64,000 nt of DNA from Isoetes taiwanensis (taxonomy: Eukaryota; Streptophyta; Lycopodiopsida; Isoetales; Isoetaceae), in contig JAJEKV010000002.1 of assembly GCA_021234155.1 (NCBI GenBank), positions 15,105,428 through 15,169,427 of the forward strand. Reading direction: 5' to 3'. Each line of letters opens with the position of its first letter. Position 1 is the stretch's first letter. The notes below the pieces were generated by a model. The model did no database searches, was not told where the DNA came from, and saw only the letters and a list, made by a program, of their open reading frames with translations. The position numbers and the translations under genes were made by a program. Below, piece after piece: positions 33,730 through 44,891 of this stretch.

Positions 33730-34338
33730 CGGGGCAAGTTTTGGAAAATTAAATCACATCGTAGTGGATGAGTCAAAATTCCATGGGATATAAAGCGGAT
33801 CCCACTTCATGAAATAAGCTGAGCCATGGTCATGGTAGGCATCCATCTTTCAAAGCTGGTAGGTAAGTGTTGACAAAAACAAGTGTAAGCTGCTGGCTGT
33901 TGCCCCACCTCAATCCCAATTCGAATTTGGGAGAGAAATTGGGGTAGGACCCCTATTCCTTGGCCCAAAATGGTAAGTCCCTTCTGGCCAATCAATTTGG
34001 GCCAGGTGGCACCCCCTTATTGGTGATAATTAGCTAATTAGACCTTAATGACTTAATTAAGTTAATTAGGCCATTATAATTCATAATTATCCCTTTGGCT
34101 TTATTAACATAGCTACTAAAAACCATTATAGGTGGACCCTCACTTGGACCATTAGGCCCACTATGTACTGGTGACATGTCATGGTATGTATACGTATACC
34201 GTATAAATACCTGGAACGTCACACTTTCAATGTTCTTGAAAGAACTCAGTTGGTATACCATCCAACCCTGGGCATTTACCCTTTTTTTAAGTTCAAAAAC
34301 TGCCAAACTCAAATAAGCAACAGTTATAGCAGCCTCTA
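33730..34338. other. No gene seen
   Basis: A/T-rich sequence between two LINE pieces. No confident coding region. It may be decayed LINE sequence. Confidence 0.35.
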
Positions 34339-35879
34339 CTAATAGAAGTTCCTCTTCAGAAATGATGGGAGAGATCCTAGATAGAACTGCACCTCGTATT
34401 TCTGACTGAAATGGCAGATGTCTCTCAACAAAAATGCCTGAAAGTCATCATGCAGATGCTGATTGAGATCTGCCAGTTGTGAGAGTACTAAGCCATCTGA
34501 CAGACGCAATAATGACATGGTTGACGTCATGCAACACTGCTTAACTACATGAAAGAAGAAGCCAGTACAACAGTCTCCATCATGGAACCACTGCAAACCT
34601 ATTTTAGTCTTTGCCTGTTGGATATGGTCCTCTTCCAAAGCTTGAATTTGTGCTAGTATGTCACGCACATGAATATCTGAGACAAAAACTTGCCGAGAGA
34701 AGGGAAGATCTTGATATAAGATATCCAGTAAAGCACAGTAAGTTTTTGTCTCAGATCTTCATGTGCGACTGCGACTGCATCTATTATTCTTGCTATCCCT
34801 CGATGTCGGTTAAAGGCCCTTTCAAGCTTTTTAAAAGTCTACATCCTTCAAGAATTTTATATTCCAACAAAACCACGTCCATCGGATGACATTGCAGTAG
34901 AGGTTCATCTAAAAGGACTTGTGGATGATGATCTAAAACTGAGTTCTAAAACAAGGCTGAAAAAGATCTAGAAATGCCAAAACTGCATTTGCATTCCAGT
35001 AAGCCCTATCCAACCGAGAGCTTGCGTAACCCCCAAAAATCTGACCATTGCACCAAGTGAAAGCATCTTCAACATCTAAGTCCGATAGATTGCAGTCATG
35101 GAGAAGACAGTGCCATTGATAATGCTCAAATCTAGATATAACATCAGAGATGGCTCCTAGTTGATCCTCTTCCACTTCAACCATGTTGAGATCCCCGATA
35201 AGAATTCGTGAAATATTCTAGCCCATATTAATCATCTAAGATCGTAGAGATGCCCATATTGAAGCTCTTTGATGGGACATATTATGAGCATATATATTCA
35301 CAAGACCATACCGGGCTCCATAGTCCTGCCATAAGAGAAAAGCCCATCGGCCAAAGCGATCCATCAGTGAAAGTGACTGACGATGAAGGTCGTCAAGCTA
35401 TGCCAACTCCCGCACTAGCTAAATCAACTGTTGCCACCAACACAATGAAGTGTCGGCCGATGATATCCACAAGCTTTAACACATCTCCCTTGCGACATTT
35501 GTATTCTTGCAGATAGACAAATTGAACATCCAGCTTAAAAAGATAGAACAATATCTGACTCCTCTTAAGGTGAGCAAAGGCCACTTCCTAAACATTCCAT
35601 GAGATTAACCGCATTGATGTTCTGAGAGGATTGGATCGAGAACCCCATCTTGACCCACTGGTACCTCCATAGTGGCAATGTCAGCATTCTCAACCTGATG
35701 CAATGCAGCAGTCTCTTCAACCATATCATCCTACTGAAGTGGTGAGAAATGACCATGATGGAGACTAATGGGAGGAGAAGTGACCTGTGAATCATGGTGT
35801 AGTGGATGTTGGGACAATACATTCGAGGTTAGCATCTTTTGAGGCTGGCGAAAAGTAGAAAGATGCTTGGGGGGATGGG
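34339..35879 (-). pseudogene. LINE endonuclease and linker fragment
   Basis: On the minus strand 35,184-34,933 reads DLDVEDAFTWCNGQIFGGYA followed by SSRLDRAYWN, matching the C-terminal part of the LINE apurinic-type endonuclease (FTWCNG...SRLDR). Below it, 34,668-34,339 has KTKIGLQWFHDGDCCTGFFF, the usual linker before reverse transcriptase (W..dGD.nT.FFH). Frames are broken. The upstream part is interrupted by the hAT element at 35,888. Confidence 0.75.
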
Positions 35880-35887
35880 GTAGGCAC
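35880..35887. repeat. hAT 8-bp target duplication, left
   Basis: GTAGGCAC, repeated at 36,963-36,970. Confidence 0.9.
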
Positions 35888-36962
35888 CAGGGTTCAAGTT
35901 TGACGGCTTTCATGCCTGTTTTTGGCTTTTTTGCCCGTCAAAACAGGCTAGAAAAAAAAAGTGCCTTGCATATGAAGGGTAACAAATATGAATTTGCCTG
36001 TCATAGTGAAAGGCAAAAAAAAAAAGTGTATGGCATTTGAAAGGTCCGAAATATAAAATTGCCTTTCATTTTTGTGTGCACTAGGGTTATTTTTATAGGT
36101 ATATATTAAAGTTAATGTACATACAATACCTTAATATCCCTATAAAAAATGAATTGGGTGGGTAAACATTGAAACAACTAAACAATATTAAAAATCCTAA
36201 ATCCCGATCCCGATTCCCTCCTATTATTTAGCTCTTGAACCCTGATCCAGGCTCCCGCTCCAGCCAGCTGCTTGCTGCCACGCATGCGGCATGGCTTTTC
36301 CGGTAGGCCAGGCCAACGCCAAGGCCAAAATCCGGCCGGGTAACCTGCTCCTGCTCTGAATTTTTTTTTTGTTCTTTCTATTCCCCCCTTTTATAGAAAA
36401 GGGAGGTTTGATGCGTCTGTGTGGAGGTCTGCGCCAAAAAAAACTCTGTTCTGTGTTGCTGGACGGGCTGGTGCTGGACTGCTGGTGGACCACATTTACT
36501 GTAGCTATTGAAATCAGAGCAAAGACAGAGAGGCCCGTTAACGTCCTTGTCATCACCAAATACCAATGCAATGGAGGACATTAACCACAATAATCAGAGC
36601 CCCACTTCTGCAACAGCAACAGCAACAGGTAATCCATTTTTGTTCATGTTTGATGAAGTAATCCATTAAACTTCTCCCGATTAGATTAGTTAGGGTGATT
36701 ATTTAGGTCTATTCTCTTCTTGCTTTGCTTACAGAAAGGGCATGTTTATATTATTTTTTTAACTCTATGTTCATATTAGTATTTACTATGTAATTTACCG
36801 TTTTGTTCTAAGCTTATAACTGAAAAATGGTCTTCCGTCAATTAAAACTTTTGTATGTCAGTTGAAAGGTTCGAATTGATCAACCTTCTGTCATGTGAAA
36901 GGCAAAAAAAAAAAGTATCTGTCATTGGAAAATTAGGGGGTGCCTGTCAAACTTGAACCCTG
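35888..36962. mobile_element. Non-autonomous hAT element, 1,075 bp
   Basis: The termini are inverted: CAGGGTTCAAGTTTGAC on the left and GTCAAACTTGAACCCTG on the right. A perfect 8-bp duplication GTAGGCAC flanks it; eight bases is the hAT signature. Subterminal A-rich words GAAAGGCAAAAAAAAAAA occur near both ends. Inside, an ATG at 36,572 opens a short Ser/Thr/Ala-rich frame that meets a GTAATC donor, possibly the first exon of a lost transposase. It sits within LINE sequence. Confidence 0.9.
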
Positions 36963-36970
36963 GTAGGCAC

Positions 36971-37362
36971 CCCTCAATGATCAATATCTATGTATTGACT
37001 ACGCAGCTCTTTGCTTGCTCTTGCATCCTTTGAATCTCCTCCAATCTCTACATATGCTGATCAGGAACATATGTTGAAGAATTTGAAGCTACGCTAACAA
37101 CGGAATGGTCTGCAAGTGGTTGGAAAACATCCATGGGCATGGGGGCTACAGCAGCAAGAGGAGAAACAGATGCGGGAGCCAAGTGGTGGGATGTAAGAGG
37201 ACTGTGGTACTGGACAAAAGCAGATGCCTTAGAAAACATAAGAGCCAGCTCAAGGCCATTGAATAATCGCAGCTTGAAAGAAAAGAACATGGCACTGCTT
37301 TGAACAACAATCGTTTGAGGTAGATCATAATCAATAGGTCTTGAAACACAAATCTTGATCAA
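36971..37362 (-). pseudogene. LINE fragment upstream of the hAT insertion
   Basis: The minus strand reads MIKICVSRPIDYDLPQTIVV and FSFKLRLFNGLELALMF, resembling LINE ORF1/ORF2 junction sequence, and runs up to the hAT element. It is probably the same LINE as 34,339-35,879. Confidence 0.45.
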
Positions 37363-37839
37363 GTCATCCGTGATAGCTTGAAGGTCTTCCTAGTTGAAAG
37401 CTTGGATAGAAAAAAGTAACTCTATGAAGAGATGGATAAAAGAATGGGGCAGAAAGAGTTCTATGGAATTTAGAAAGGAAAAGGATGTTGTCTATAACCT
37501 AAGGGATGTCAAACAAGAACTCCTAGATCATCCACATGACTTGGAAAAGTAGCGCAGGGATGAGGAACCTGAAGGAAAAGCCAAGGCTATTGAGGAGGAA
37601 GAAGCAAGGGAAAAACAAAGTGGTATACTGAGCTTGACTCTGAAAATTCTAAATGCTCTTCTAGAATGGCAGGGGCAAGACTGGCAGAAGATAGTATCTC
37701 ATCTATAAGAGACAATAGACAATCTGCACTAGATGACCAAGAAGAGATCAAGACATTTATAAGAGAGAGCTTCCAGAACAATTTATGGAATGACCCATGT
37801 TGTGACCCATGTTGATTGATCGGCCAAAGTTATACAAGA

Positions 37840-38420
37840 AGATAATCAGAGCTTGATGTGATATTTTGGGGATGAAGAGATTTATAAAACTTTGTATTGT
37901 TTGACCTCAAGTAAGTCTCTTGGTATAGAGGGTTTCCCTCTTGAACTTTTTTGTGGAATTCTAGGACATCCTGAGGCCCGATTTTGTGAAGATGGTTAGA
38001 GGTGCGTGGTCTTCCTCTACATTGCACCCACACTGGCTGTTGGGATCATCACCCTTATACCTAAAGCACCAAGGTCTGTGTTTCTTGATGAATGGAGACT
38101 TATTGCTTTGATCAACGTTATATACAAGGTCATTATAAAAGGCATTGCCAACCCTGTAAAGTAATTGATAGAGAACAGTCAGCATTCTGCCCTGGCAGGT
38201 ACATTCTTGATAATTATATTGTAGAAAGAGAAGGACTACATTGGTGCAGATCTTCAAGGCAAAATTATATTCTTGTAAAGATGGATTTCCAGAGGGCCTA
38301 TAACTCCCTTAGATGGGAAGGTTTGCAAGAGACTATAAAATATATGTGGGATTCTAGAATGTGTTCATCAATCTTTCTATGGGAAGGAAGGAAGGAAAGA
38401 AAGAAATATATTTTAACGTC
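37840..38420 (+). pseudogene. LINE reverse transcriptase remnant, plus strand
   Basis: Broken frames read SLGIEGFPLELF, then LIPKAPRSVFLDEWRLIALI followed by NVIYKVIIKGIAN, then PGRYILDN and MDFQRAYNSLRWEG. These are the fingers and palm blocks of plant LINE reverse transcriptases (PDGFP, W RPI.L.N..YK, F.KAYD). The FADD box is not seen. Several stops are present. It is opposite in orientation to the neighbouring LINE pieces. Confidence 0.75.
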
Positions 38421-38556
38421 TGTGGAGGCCAAACCGGCCTATGAGATGGTAGTAGATAAAAACCACATCAAAAATACAAATGCTACTATACAATGTGTCC
38501 CCATTAATGGGATGAAAAAACCCCCACGTGGCAGGAAAAACCCTGGTAGTAGGCTC

Positions 38557-38940
38557 TCAGATCCCATGTCCCATAATGGATACTCTGACAGTGGAGACCT
38601 GCAAAATGTAGGACGCAAGACATACAACCATCGGCGATGCCAGCAAGTGACGCAGTGGTGTCTCAGAGCATCTAAGGTCAGCATGTGCTGCTCGGATGTG
38701 CATATATGTCGGACACTTCTGCAGAGCATGGTTCTCATCCTCTACTGTTTGCATGCGGCAACACTGGCATATTCTCTCATGCCGGGGGATTCTCTGCCCT
38801 TCATTCGTACTCCAGCGACTTGTTTCAATTCTGAGATAATGGGATTCTGTTCTTGTAGAGGCAATAGCTCTCCGTTTCTTCATAGATATGTATGCTTTCA
38901 AGTACTGGTGTGGGCCATGTCTAGCGCTGAATTAAATTCC
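38557..38940 (-). pseudogene. LINE ORF2 C-terminal fragment (second)
   Basis: The minus strand reads RTESHYLRIETSRW...RICQCCRMQTVEDENHAL, then QKCPTYMHIRAAH. This is the same zinc-binding C-terminal domain as in the fragment at 33 kb, from a related but different LINE. Confidence 0.7.
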
Positions 38941-39418
38941 ATATAGTAATGCCCTGCTTTAGGCTTCGCAAAAGTGGCTGCATTTCACAGTGGTAGCAAA
39001 GCGCTCATTCAGGTGCACATCCTGTCCCTCGGCATCAGGCATAGCCCCCGGGGGGTGCACCTCTATATATGGACAGATGGCATGTGCGTTCGAGGGGTCA
39101 AAGAAAAACCCCTGTATACGGCTTTTTGGAGTAGAAAACCCCATACCATATGGGTTTTCGAACTAACATACATTATAGCCCCTTTACGATTGGTTGTGCC
39201 AAATTATATAATCCCTTTCCGACTTTGTTTGTGAGGACATAGGTCTAAGATTCCTGGAATACCTGGAATTCCTGGAATAGGGTAATACCTGTGCAATACC
39301 TGGAATAGTTGGAATGGACAGTGCTGAGATGAATTTGCTAGAAAGGTAAAAATGAAGCTGGAAATATAAGGATATGACGCTCCTTCCGTCAGATGGATCA
39401 GCTCCCCAAATCGATCAT

Positions 39419-39940
39419 CTATGGAATCTCTCCTTCCCACCCGTATGATCTCCCGACTGTATACCTACAACCAAGGCAATAAAAAAACCCTAACCGTGCA
39501 CTCACTTGATCAATACGTGTACTCCGTACCCCCCTTGGCATAGCCACAATCTGCTGGTAATCTATAGACCATGTTCCAAACCACACCTTAGAGTGCTCCC
39601 GCCATACTCTCTTCAGCCGTTGTGGCCCTTGTGCCAATAGGGGGAAGACATTGTGCATCCATGCTATTGACCTTATGGAAATATGCAAGATGTCTGCTCG
39701 TAGCAGCAGGAGCCAGAAACTAGTCTCATATAGCAAAATCGGATAATGCACCGTGTCCTTGACACCTAGGTTGTATGTCAAAAAGGCCTTTTGCACCCTC
39801 TCTAGCTTATCCCAAGTATTCTTGCTAATTGCTGGACCACAGATCTCTATCCCATTCTGTAAAGGTATTGTGACTGAGAATATGTGCGCTCTGGGATGCC
39901 ATTCAAGTGAATCTCTCAGGCATCTCCTTTTTTGTCCCAT
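39419..39940 (-). pseudogene. LINE ORF2 region upstream of the C-terminal domain
   Basis: The minus strand reads GIEICGPAISKNTWDKLERV and QKAFLTYNLGVKDTVHYPIL followed by LYETSFWLLLLRADIL, typical of the segment after the LINE reverse transcriptase. It probably belongs to the same LINE as 38,557-38,940, with 480 bp of decayed sequence between. Confidence 0.7.
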
Positions 39941-40300
39941 GATTTACGAATTCTGGTGCTGGGTTACCCCGATTCTAGGGATCGAACTACTTCATCTTAA
40001 ACCTGGCCAGATCTGCTTATCAGAGTTGATAGATGCATCCTTATTGCCTCCTGGTTAATGTGGCACTTTAGGTGATATGGAGACATTGGTGCGATATGGC
40101 ATTGGGGGGCATCAGTGACTAAGTTAAAGAACATCTTCAACATGGAAGTGGCTCTAATGGCCTTGTCCCATGGGGGTGGCATACAATAAAGAACTGGATA
40201 GAGTTGGCAAATTGCAGGGATTTTACAGTTACTTCAGATGTCAGTGGTTACATGATGAGGGTCCACTTCCCCAAGACAGTAGGGATCGTATTCTTGGTAA

Positions 40301-40470
40301 TTAAGTATCTTCGACCCTTTAGCTCGTGGCATGTGAAAATGGGATATGCCCACCTTACAGTCCCTGCCTCTGCGGAGAAGATGGTGATGTTTCTCTATAC
40401 TATCCACATGTGGGGGAGAGGAGTAGGTATTTCCAGTAGTACGCACTCTTGACGCTCAATGGGCAAGGTA
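40301..40470. repeat. 170-bp segment, first of two tandem copies
   Basis: AAGTATCTTCGACCCTTT...AGCTCGTGGC...CAATGGGCAAG. The second copy starts at 40,471 but is split after CCCTTTA by the chromovirus and resumes at 53,843. Together they form a simple tandem duplication that existed before the retrotransposon arrived. Confidence 0.85.
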
Positions 40471-40483
40471 AGTATCTTCGACC

Positions 40484-40488
40484 CTTTA
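40484..40488. repeat. Chromovirus target duplication, left (CTTTA)
   Basis: CTTTA precedes the 5' LTR and recurs at 53,843-53,847 directly after the 3' LTR. Confidence 0.9.
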
Positions 40489-42081
40489 TGTGACGTTCCA
40501 GCATAATATACGCCCTAATACGTATATTATACTGCCACGTCACACGTACATGTCACAAGTGACATGTACTTGAGAGTAGGACAAGTTGCACCTAGGAGCT
40601 AAAGGTTGCACCTAGGGGGCAACCTTGGATGTTGGGTATGTAATTAAACATACACAACAAAAGGTTCCTTGTTCATCCATTTCCAAATGGCTTAAAGCCA
40701 TTTGCCCATGTGGATGCCCTAACCTAGATAGGGTCTATATAAGGGCTAAAACCTAGACCCTAGCTCTCCTTTCACTTTGCCAATTAGGGTTTTCTAGAGC
40801 TTCCTTTCCTCTTTTCGCATTTAGGGCTTTTCCGGGCCAATTCGCCAAGGTAAGGCTCGAATCGCATTGCCCAGTTCGAAAAGTGGATTTGCACAACAAA
40901 GTTCTTGAGTAGCAACTGTCTTCGCAAGATCGGGAGCATGGACGCCTTCCAAGGATCAGGAGCAAGCCAAGGAGCAGGTATCTAGTTGTTTCAGCAGTAA
41001 AACCGCCTTTAGGCATGGCAATATGCCGGGTTAGTATGTTAGATCATCTCTCGAAGCCTTGTAGATCCCTAGATTCCGAGACTCTAACGAATGAACCTAA
41101 CATTGGATGTTAAGTAGGTAGATTGATATGATTCTCTATCTCGTTCGCGTGATATTGTATGTATTCTACTGCGGATCTCCTTTGTTGTGGGAAGGGGGTA
41201 GAGACCTAAAGGTCGTGGTAGAAGATGCTCCTAGCATAGCACCTTAGTTCCCACATAAATGCGCCCGGTATATGTGAGCCCACCCGGGTTGTGGGTGAAG
41301 GGGCAAGGCAGGTTGATAAGGAGGAACTTGTCCCATCGTGGGACCGACCCCTCGGTAGTAAAGCCTATCGGGGTCTTTGCCGGCTAGGCTTAATGGCTTG
41401 CCACCGTGTGTGGGCAAGGCATGAGCTCGACACTCGTGGGGTGGTGGATATGACCTTCCGGTGAGTTCAAGTTTAATAAGGGCGCGTGGCCCTCTAGCCG
41501 CCTGCGATGAGCATGGATACCTCCCGAGGAGAGGCAGCTCTCTTCCCCGCCTCATCGGGGTTGGGGAGATGCAACCCGCCAGTAGTAGCCCCTCGGGCTA
41601 CTCACCCCGACAGTTACGGCCAAGTCCCAACACTTTTCAGCCTATTCTCGCAAAGTGTGCACGGGAGGGGGCGGATGGAGTGGACTACCCTAAGCCATGT
41701 TCTATGCCGCCCAAATCCATTGCCATGAATTCTCGCCTCGCAATGAACTCGGAGGCCTAGCCGCCGGGCCATCCCCTTGAGTGAACCCCGGGTAGGATCC
41801 CTCCTTTGTATTATTGTTATGAAGGTATTGCCGACTCGCGGATGTTGCTATTGTTATGGTGATTGTGTTGTATATTATTAGTTGTGCTCACGCTTGTTTG
41901 TTACGCTCCGCAGATAGGTCGATCCGATGGAAGACGGATGAATGACACATCCACTCTTCCCTTGCCGGCTCGGCCCCCATGGGAGTGGAGTCGTGGATGG
42001 CCCCCGCCGCACCGCTGTGGGGAATGCTCCTCCTTCGAAAGCAACGGCGCGGCATCGTGATAAGGAGTAGGGGACGCCACA
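40489..42081 (+). repeat. 5' LTR of the chromovirus
   Basis: Starts TGTGACGTTCC and ends GACGCCACA. A TATA box CTATATAAG is at 40,737-40,745. Pairing with the 3' LTR shows ATTCCGAGAC here against ATCTGAGAC there, and GTGAACCCCGGG against GTCTGAACCCTGGG. Confidence 0.95.
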
Positions 42082-42084
42082 AGG

Positions 42085-42096
42085 TGGTATCGAGCA
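42085..42096 (+). promoter_or_regulatory. Chromovirus primer binding site
   Basis: TGGTATCGAGCA lies three bases after the 5' LTR. It is the initiator-Met-tRNA site TGGTATCAGAGC with CAG read as CG. Confidence 0.8.
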
Positions 42097-42802
42097 TGAT
42101 CTTGGCATCCAAGATCGAAAGCACCGCCATTTTCCCTTTTAGGACTAACAAGAGATTCGAAGTCTTGGGGTATAGCCACCCAAGCAAGAGCTTCGAACAA
42201 TTGGGAAAATTTCCAATTTTGGGTAGATTTTAGCTCCATGATAGATTGCTAGTGAAGTGTAGCATCTTTCCCAACCTAAATTGTTAAAAATAGGCCACCC
42301 CTCACGAGTGCGCCCAAAGACCATTCGGTTCATAAAACCGATTCGCCCAAAGACTGTGGTGAGTGGTTGACCTCCGCTGACCTAGTTAGGTGTCCCAATT
42401 AATTAAGATATTGGTGTAGTTTGGCTTATTCCCTTAGTTCTAGATAGGTTTGTATGTTATAACACTAAGAACCTCCCTGTAAATTGTAAAATAGCCCCGC
42501 GAACAGTCGACCCCTCACAGAGTGCGCCCAGCACCATTCGGGTTGGTAATCCAACCGCCCAAAGACTGCGGTGAGTGGTGGGTGTTTTGGAGTATGGTGA
42601 ACCCAGATGAATGCCTCGTACCTTCGCTAATGCCCTAGTTTGTTTTTTTTTCCCCATATGAATTGCAGGTCCCAACCCTAAATCCCACCTCCCTATAAAT
42701 AGAAAATTAGGGTTTCCATTTTACCCCCACCTTTCCCGAGAGAAATCGCCCAAGAAGACGATCTTCAGCGCCAAAGCTCGTAAAAACCCGACAAACAAAA
42801 GC

Positions 42803-43467
42803 ATGGCACGGACTAAAACAGATCGCCCGCAAGGTTATGCCACCGGTTATGTGAGAGCCAGAGCGAGCCGTCCACGTAAGGCCGACGGAGTAAGTGTGCA
42901 CATCGGGAAGAGGAGGCACCGGCTGAACCTAACCCTAACCCCTCAAGAGCGTGAACAGTATCGGAGCACCTCGACCGGGAGGCTGACGGGGCGGGCGGAG
43001 CGCCGGGAGGGAGCTGCTGAATGAGATCTTCGGGATGATGAAGAACCGTGAGCAGAACCAAGAAGAAGAAGAGGGAAAGAGAAGAAGGCGAGCCGAAGAA
43101 ATCTAAGGCGGAGCGGCGGAAGGAAAAGGAAGAGCGCAGAAAGAGGAGGGAGGAGAAGAAACAGAAGAGGGAAGAAAGGAGGAAGCGCAAAGAGGAGCGG
43201 GAGAGGGTGAGAGCAGAGAAGGGTAAGGACCCGGAAGTGCCGGCGGAGAAGCCGAAGAAGAAGAAGACACCGGCCGCGGCAGTAACTATACAGGAGCCGG
43301 ATCCCGAGAAGCCCCCATCTTCGTCCGACTCCGAACCTGAGGAGGGAGCGGGAGGACACGAGCCAGGAGAGACTTCGGGCCCTTCGAATCCAATACCGGA
43401 GGATGAAGACCCTGTGGCTAATGCACCGCCCTATCCTAAATGGCCGTCGCCGAAGCACCCCAAATGA
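42803..43467 (+). CDS. Lys/Glu/Arg-rich ORF in the chromovirus leader (frameshifted)
   Basis: The ATG at 42,803 starts MARTKTDRPQGYATGYVRAR, then a basic stretch up to a stop at 43,024. A shifted frame from 43,048 continues with a long KKKR/EER-rich, highly charged helical region and ends with an acidic Ser/Pro-rich tail (SSSDSEPEEGAGG). The two frames would join with a small indel near 43,000-43,050. No known gag or pol domain is present. It is low complexity, so homology cannot be judged by eye. It could be an extra element gene, a captured gene fragment, or part of a long gag leader. Confidence 0.45.
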
Positions 43468-44131
43468 CAAAGACTAAGAAACCAAAGCCGCAGAGGGAGT
43501 CCTATGCGCCGAAGAGGGACTTGTAAAGCATCGAAGGAGCTAAAGGAGTATACCGCTGCATGAAAATGCAATTAAGAATACTCCAAATATTACTTAAGAA
43601 CACAGAGTGAAGACCATTGAGGGAGGTCGGCCGACGGGGAAGAAGAACACGCTGAAGCGCCAATCGAACGCCAACCCTCCCAAGAAGCCGGCGAAAAGAC
43701 CGGCAGACTCAAAATTCGCAAGGGCGCCCAAGAAATTAAACACTTCCAGCAGAGCTATGGCTTCCTCATTCCCTGCAGCCCCTTTTGCACGCTTAACAAG
43801 GGAGATTTTGCGGTGAGTTTGACCCATCCAAACGGGTCACGGACGACATGTTGCTCGCGACCTACAGAGGCGCCTGAGCAAAGACATTGTACACTACTGA
43901 AGACTCGCTATGGTGCTCAACACGCCTAAGAGAGTGACTTGCATGCCCAAGGATATTAGACTAGCTCAGCTTTATTAAGAAGGAGGGCCCCGAACTATTG
44001 TAAATGACCTTTCTTTGGTATAAGTCTAAAATTTTGATAAATAAATAAGTCGAATCGAAGTTTAAATAGGGTGTATTATCAATTCTACATTTAGAAATAG
44101 CAAAAATTCGAACAAACCAGGCATTTTGATT
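43468..44131. other. Chromovirus leader, no clear gene
   Basis: Contains a short basic frame (43,607-43,816) that may continue the lysine-rich ORF. Otherwise nothing is recognised. Confidence 0.4.
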
Positions 44132-44891
44132 CCACCCTCACGAGTGCGCCCGACCCATTCGGGTTTGCAAACCGATCCCACCCGGGCGCGACCGTGTGTG
44201 AGTGGTTGAGCATGGTTTGGTGCCAAATCTTGCCTAAATGCGTAAAGTAGGTATATTATTCGACCTAACTCATCCCCTTAGTAGGAATTGACCCCTAATC
44301 GGGTCCAAATTGGCCAACGCCGAAGTCAAATGGAGCTCCACCCCTCACAGAGTGCCTGCACCCATTCGGGTTTGAATCCGATTCCACCAAAGACTGCGGT
44401 GAGTGGTCGAACCCCAAACTCCACCACAACTTGCCCAAATAAGGCGTAGTAAAGGCTCAATCCTATCTATCTCGATGAGATATCCGTGATTATGTCTTTA
44501 GTTCTCTAGTTTAGCATCATTAGTGACCTAAACAAAGAGCCCACCCCTCACAGAGTGCCCCAACCAGCTTCGGTTTTTGCAAACCGATCCCACCCCGGGC
44601 AAGACTGTGGTGAGTGGTCTCGTCCGAATTGATCCAAGTTGTCCTTAGACTAACCAAAATCATTGCTTAGGGGACCCTTAGGAGCATTTCCAAGCTCGCT
44701 TAGCCTATAAATCATACCTCTAGACCTCGAAAGTCGAGAATTGTAAACCTAAAATTTTCCCAAAATTAGGGTTTTGCCTATAAAGGGGAACCCAAGTGTC
44801 ATTTGGCGCCTTCCAACCTCGCCTCGCTCCAAGCCGATTTCCCCGATCCTTAGGGCGCCAGATCCCGTCATCATCCCCTCCCTCGGTGCTC

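Larger units (their letters stand above)
42295..44618. repeat. Five dispersed hairpin repeats in the chromovirus leader
   Basis: Copies at 42,295-42,367, 42,509-42,579, 44,132-44,206, 44,338-44,407 and 44,541-44,618. Each is about 70-78 bases. The outer stem pairs CCACCCCTCAC with GTGAGTGG. The middle carries CCATTCGGG followed by a small inner palindrome such as GGTTTGCAAACC or GGTTGGTAATCCAACC, and AAGACTGTGG closes it. Copies come as a group of two and a group of three spaced about 200 bp, either side of the lysine-rich ORF. Confidence 0.85.

Noticed and set aside
38092-38946. A 284-codon plus-strand frame as a host gene
   Set aside because: The first part is LINE reverse transcriptase with shifted frame, and the rest is antisense to LINE C-terminal sequence.
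42803-42835. MARTK start resembling the histone H3 N-terminus
   Set aside because: Similarity ends after five residues; the rest is unlike any histone.
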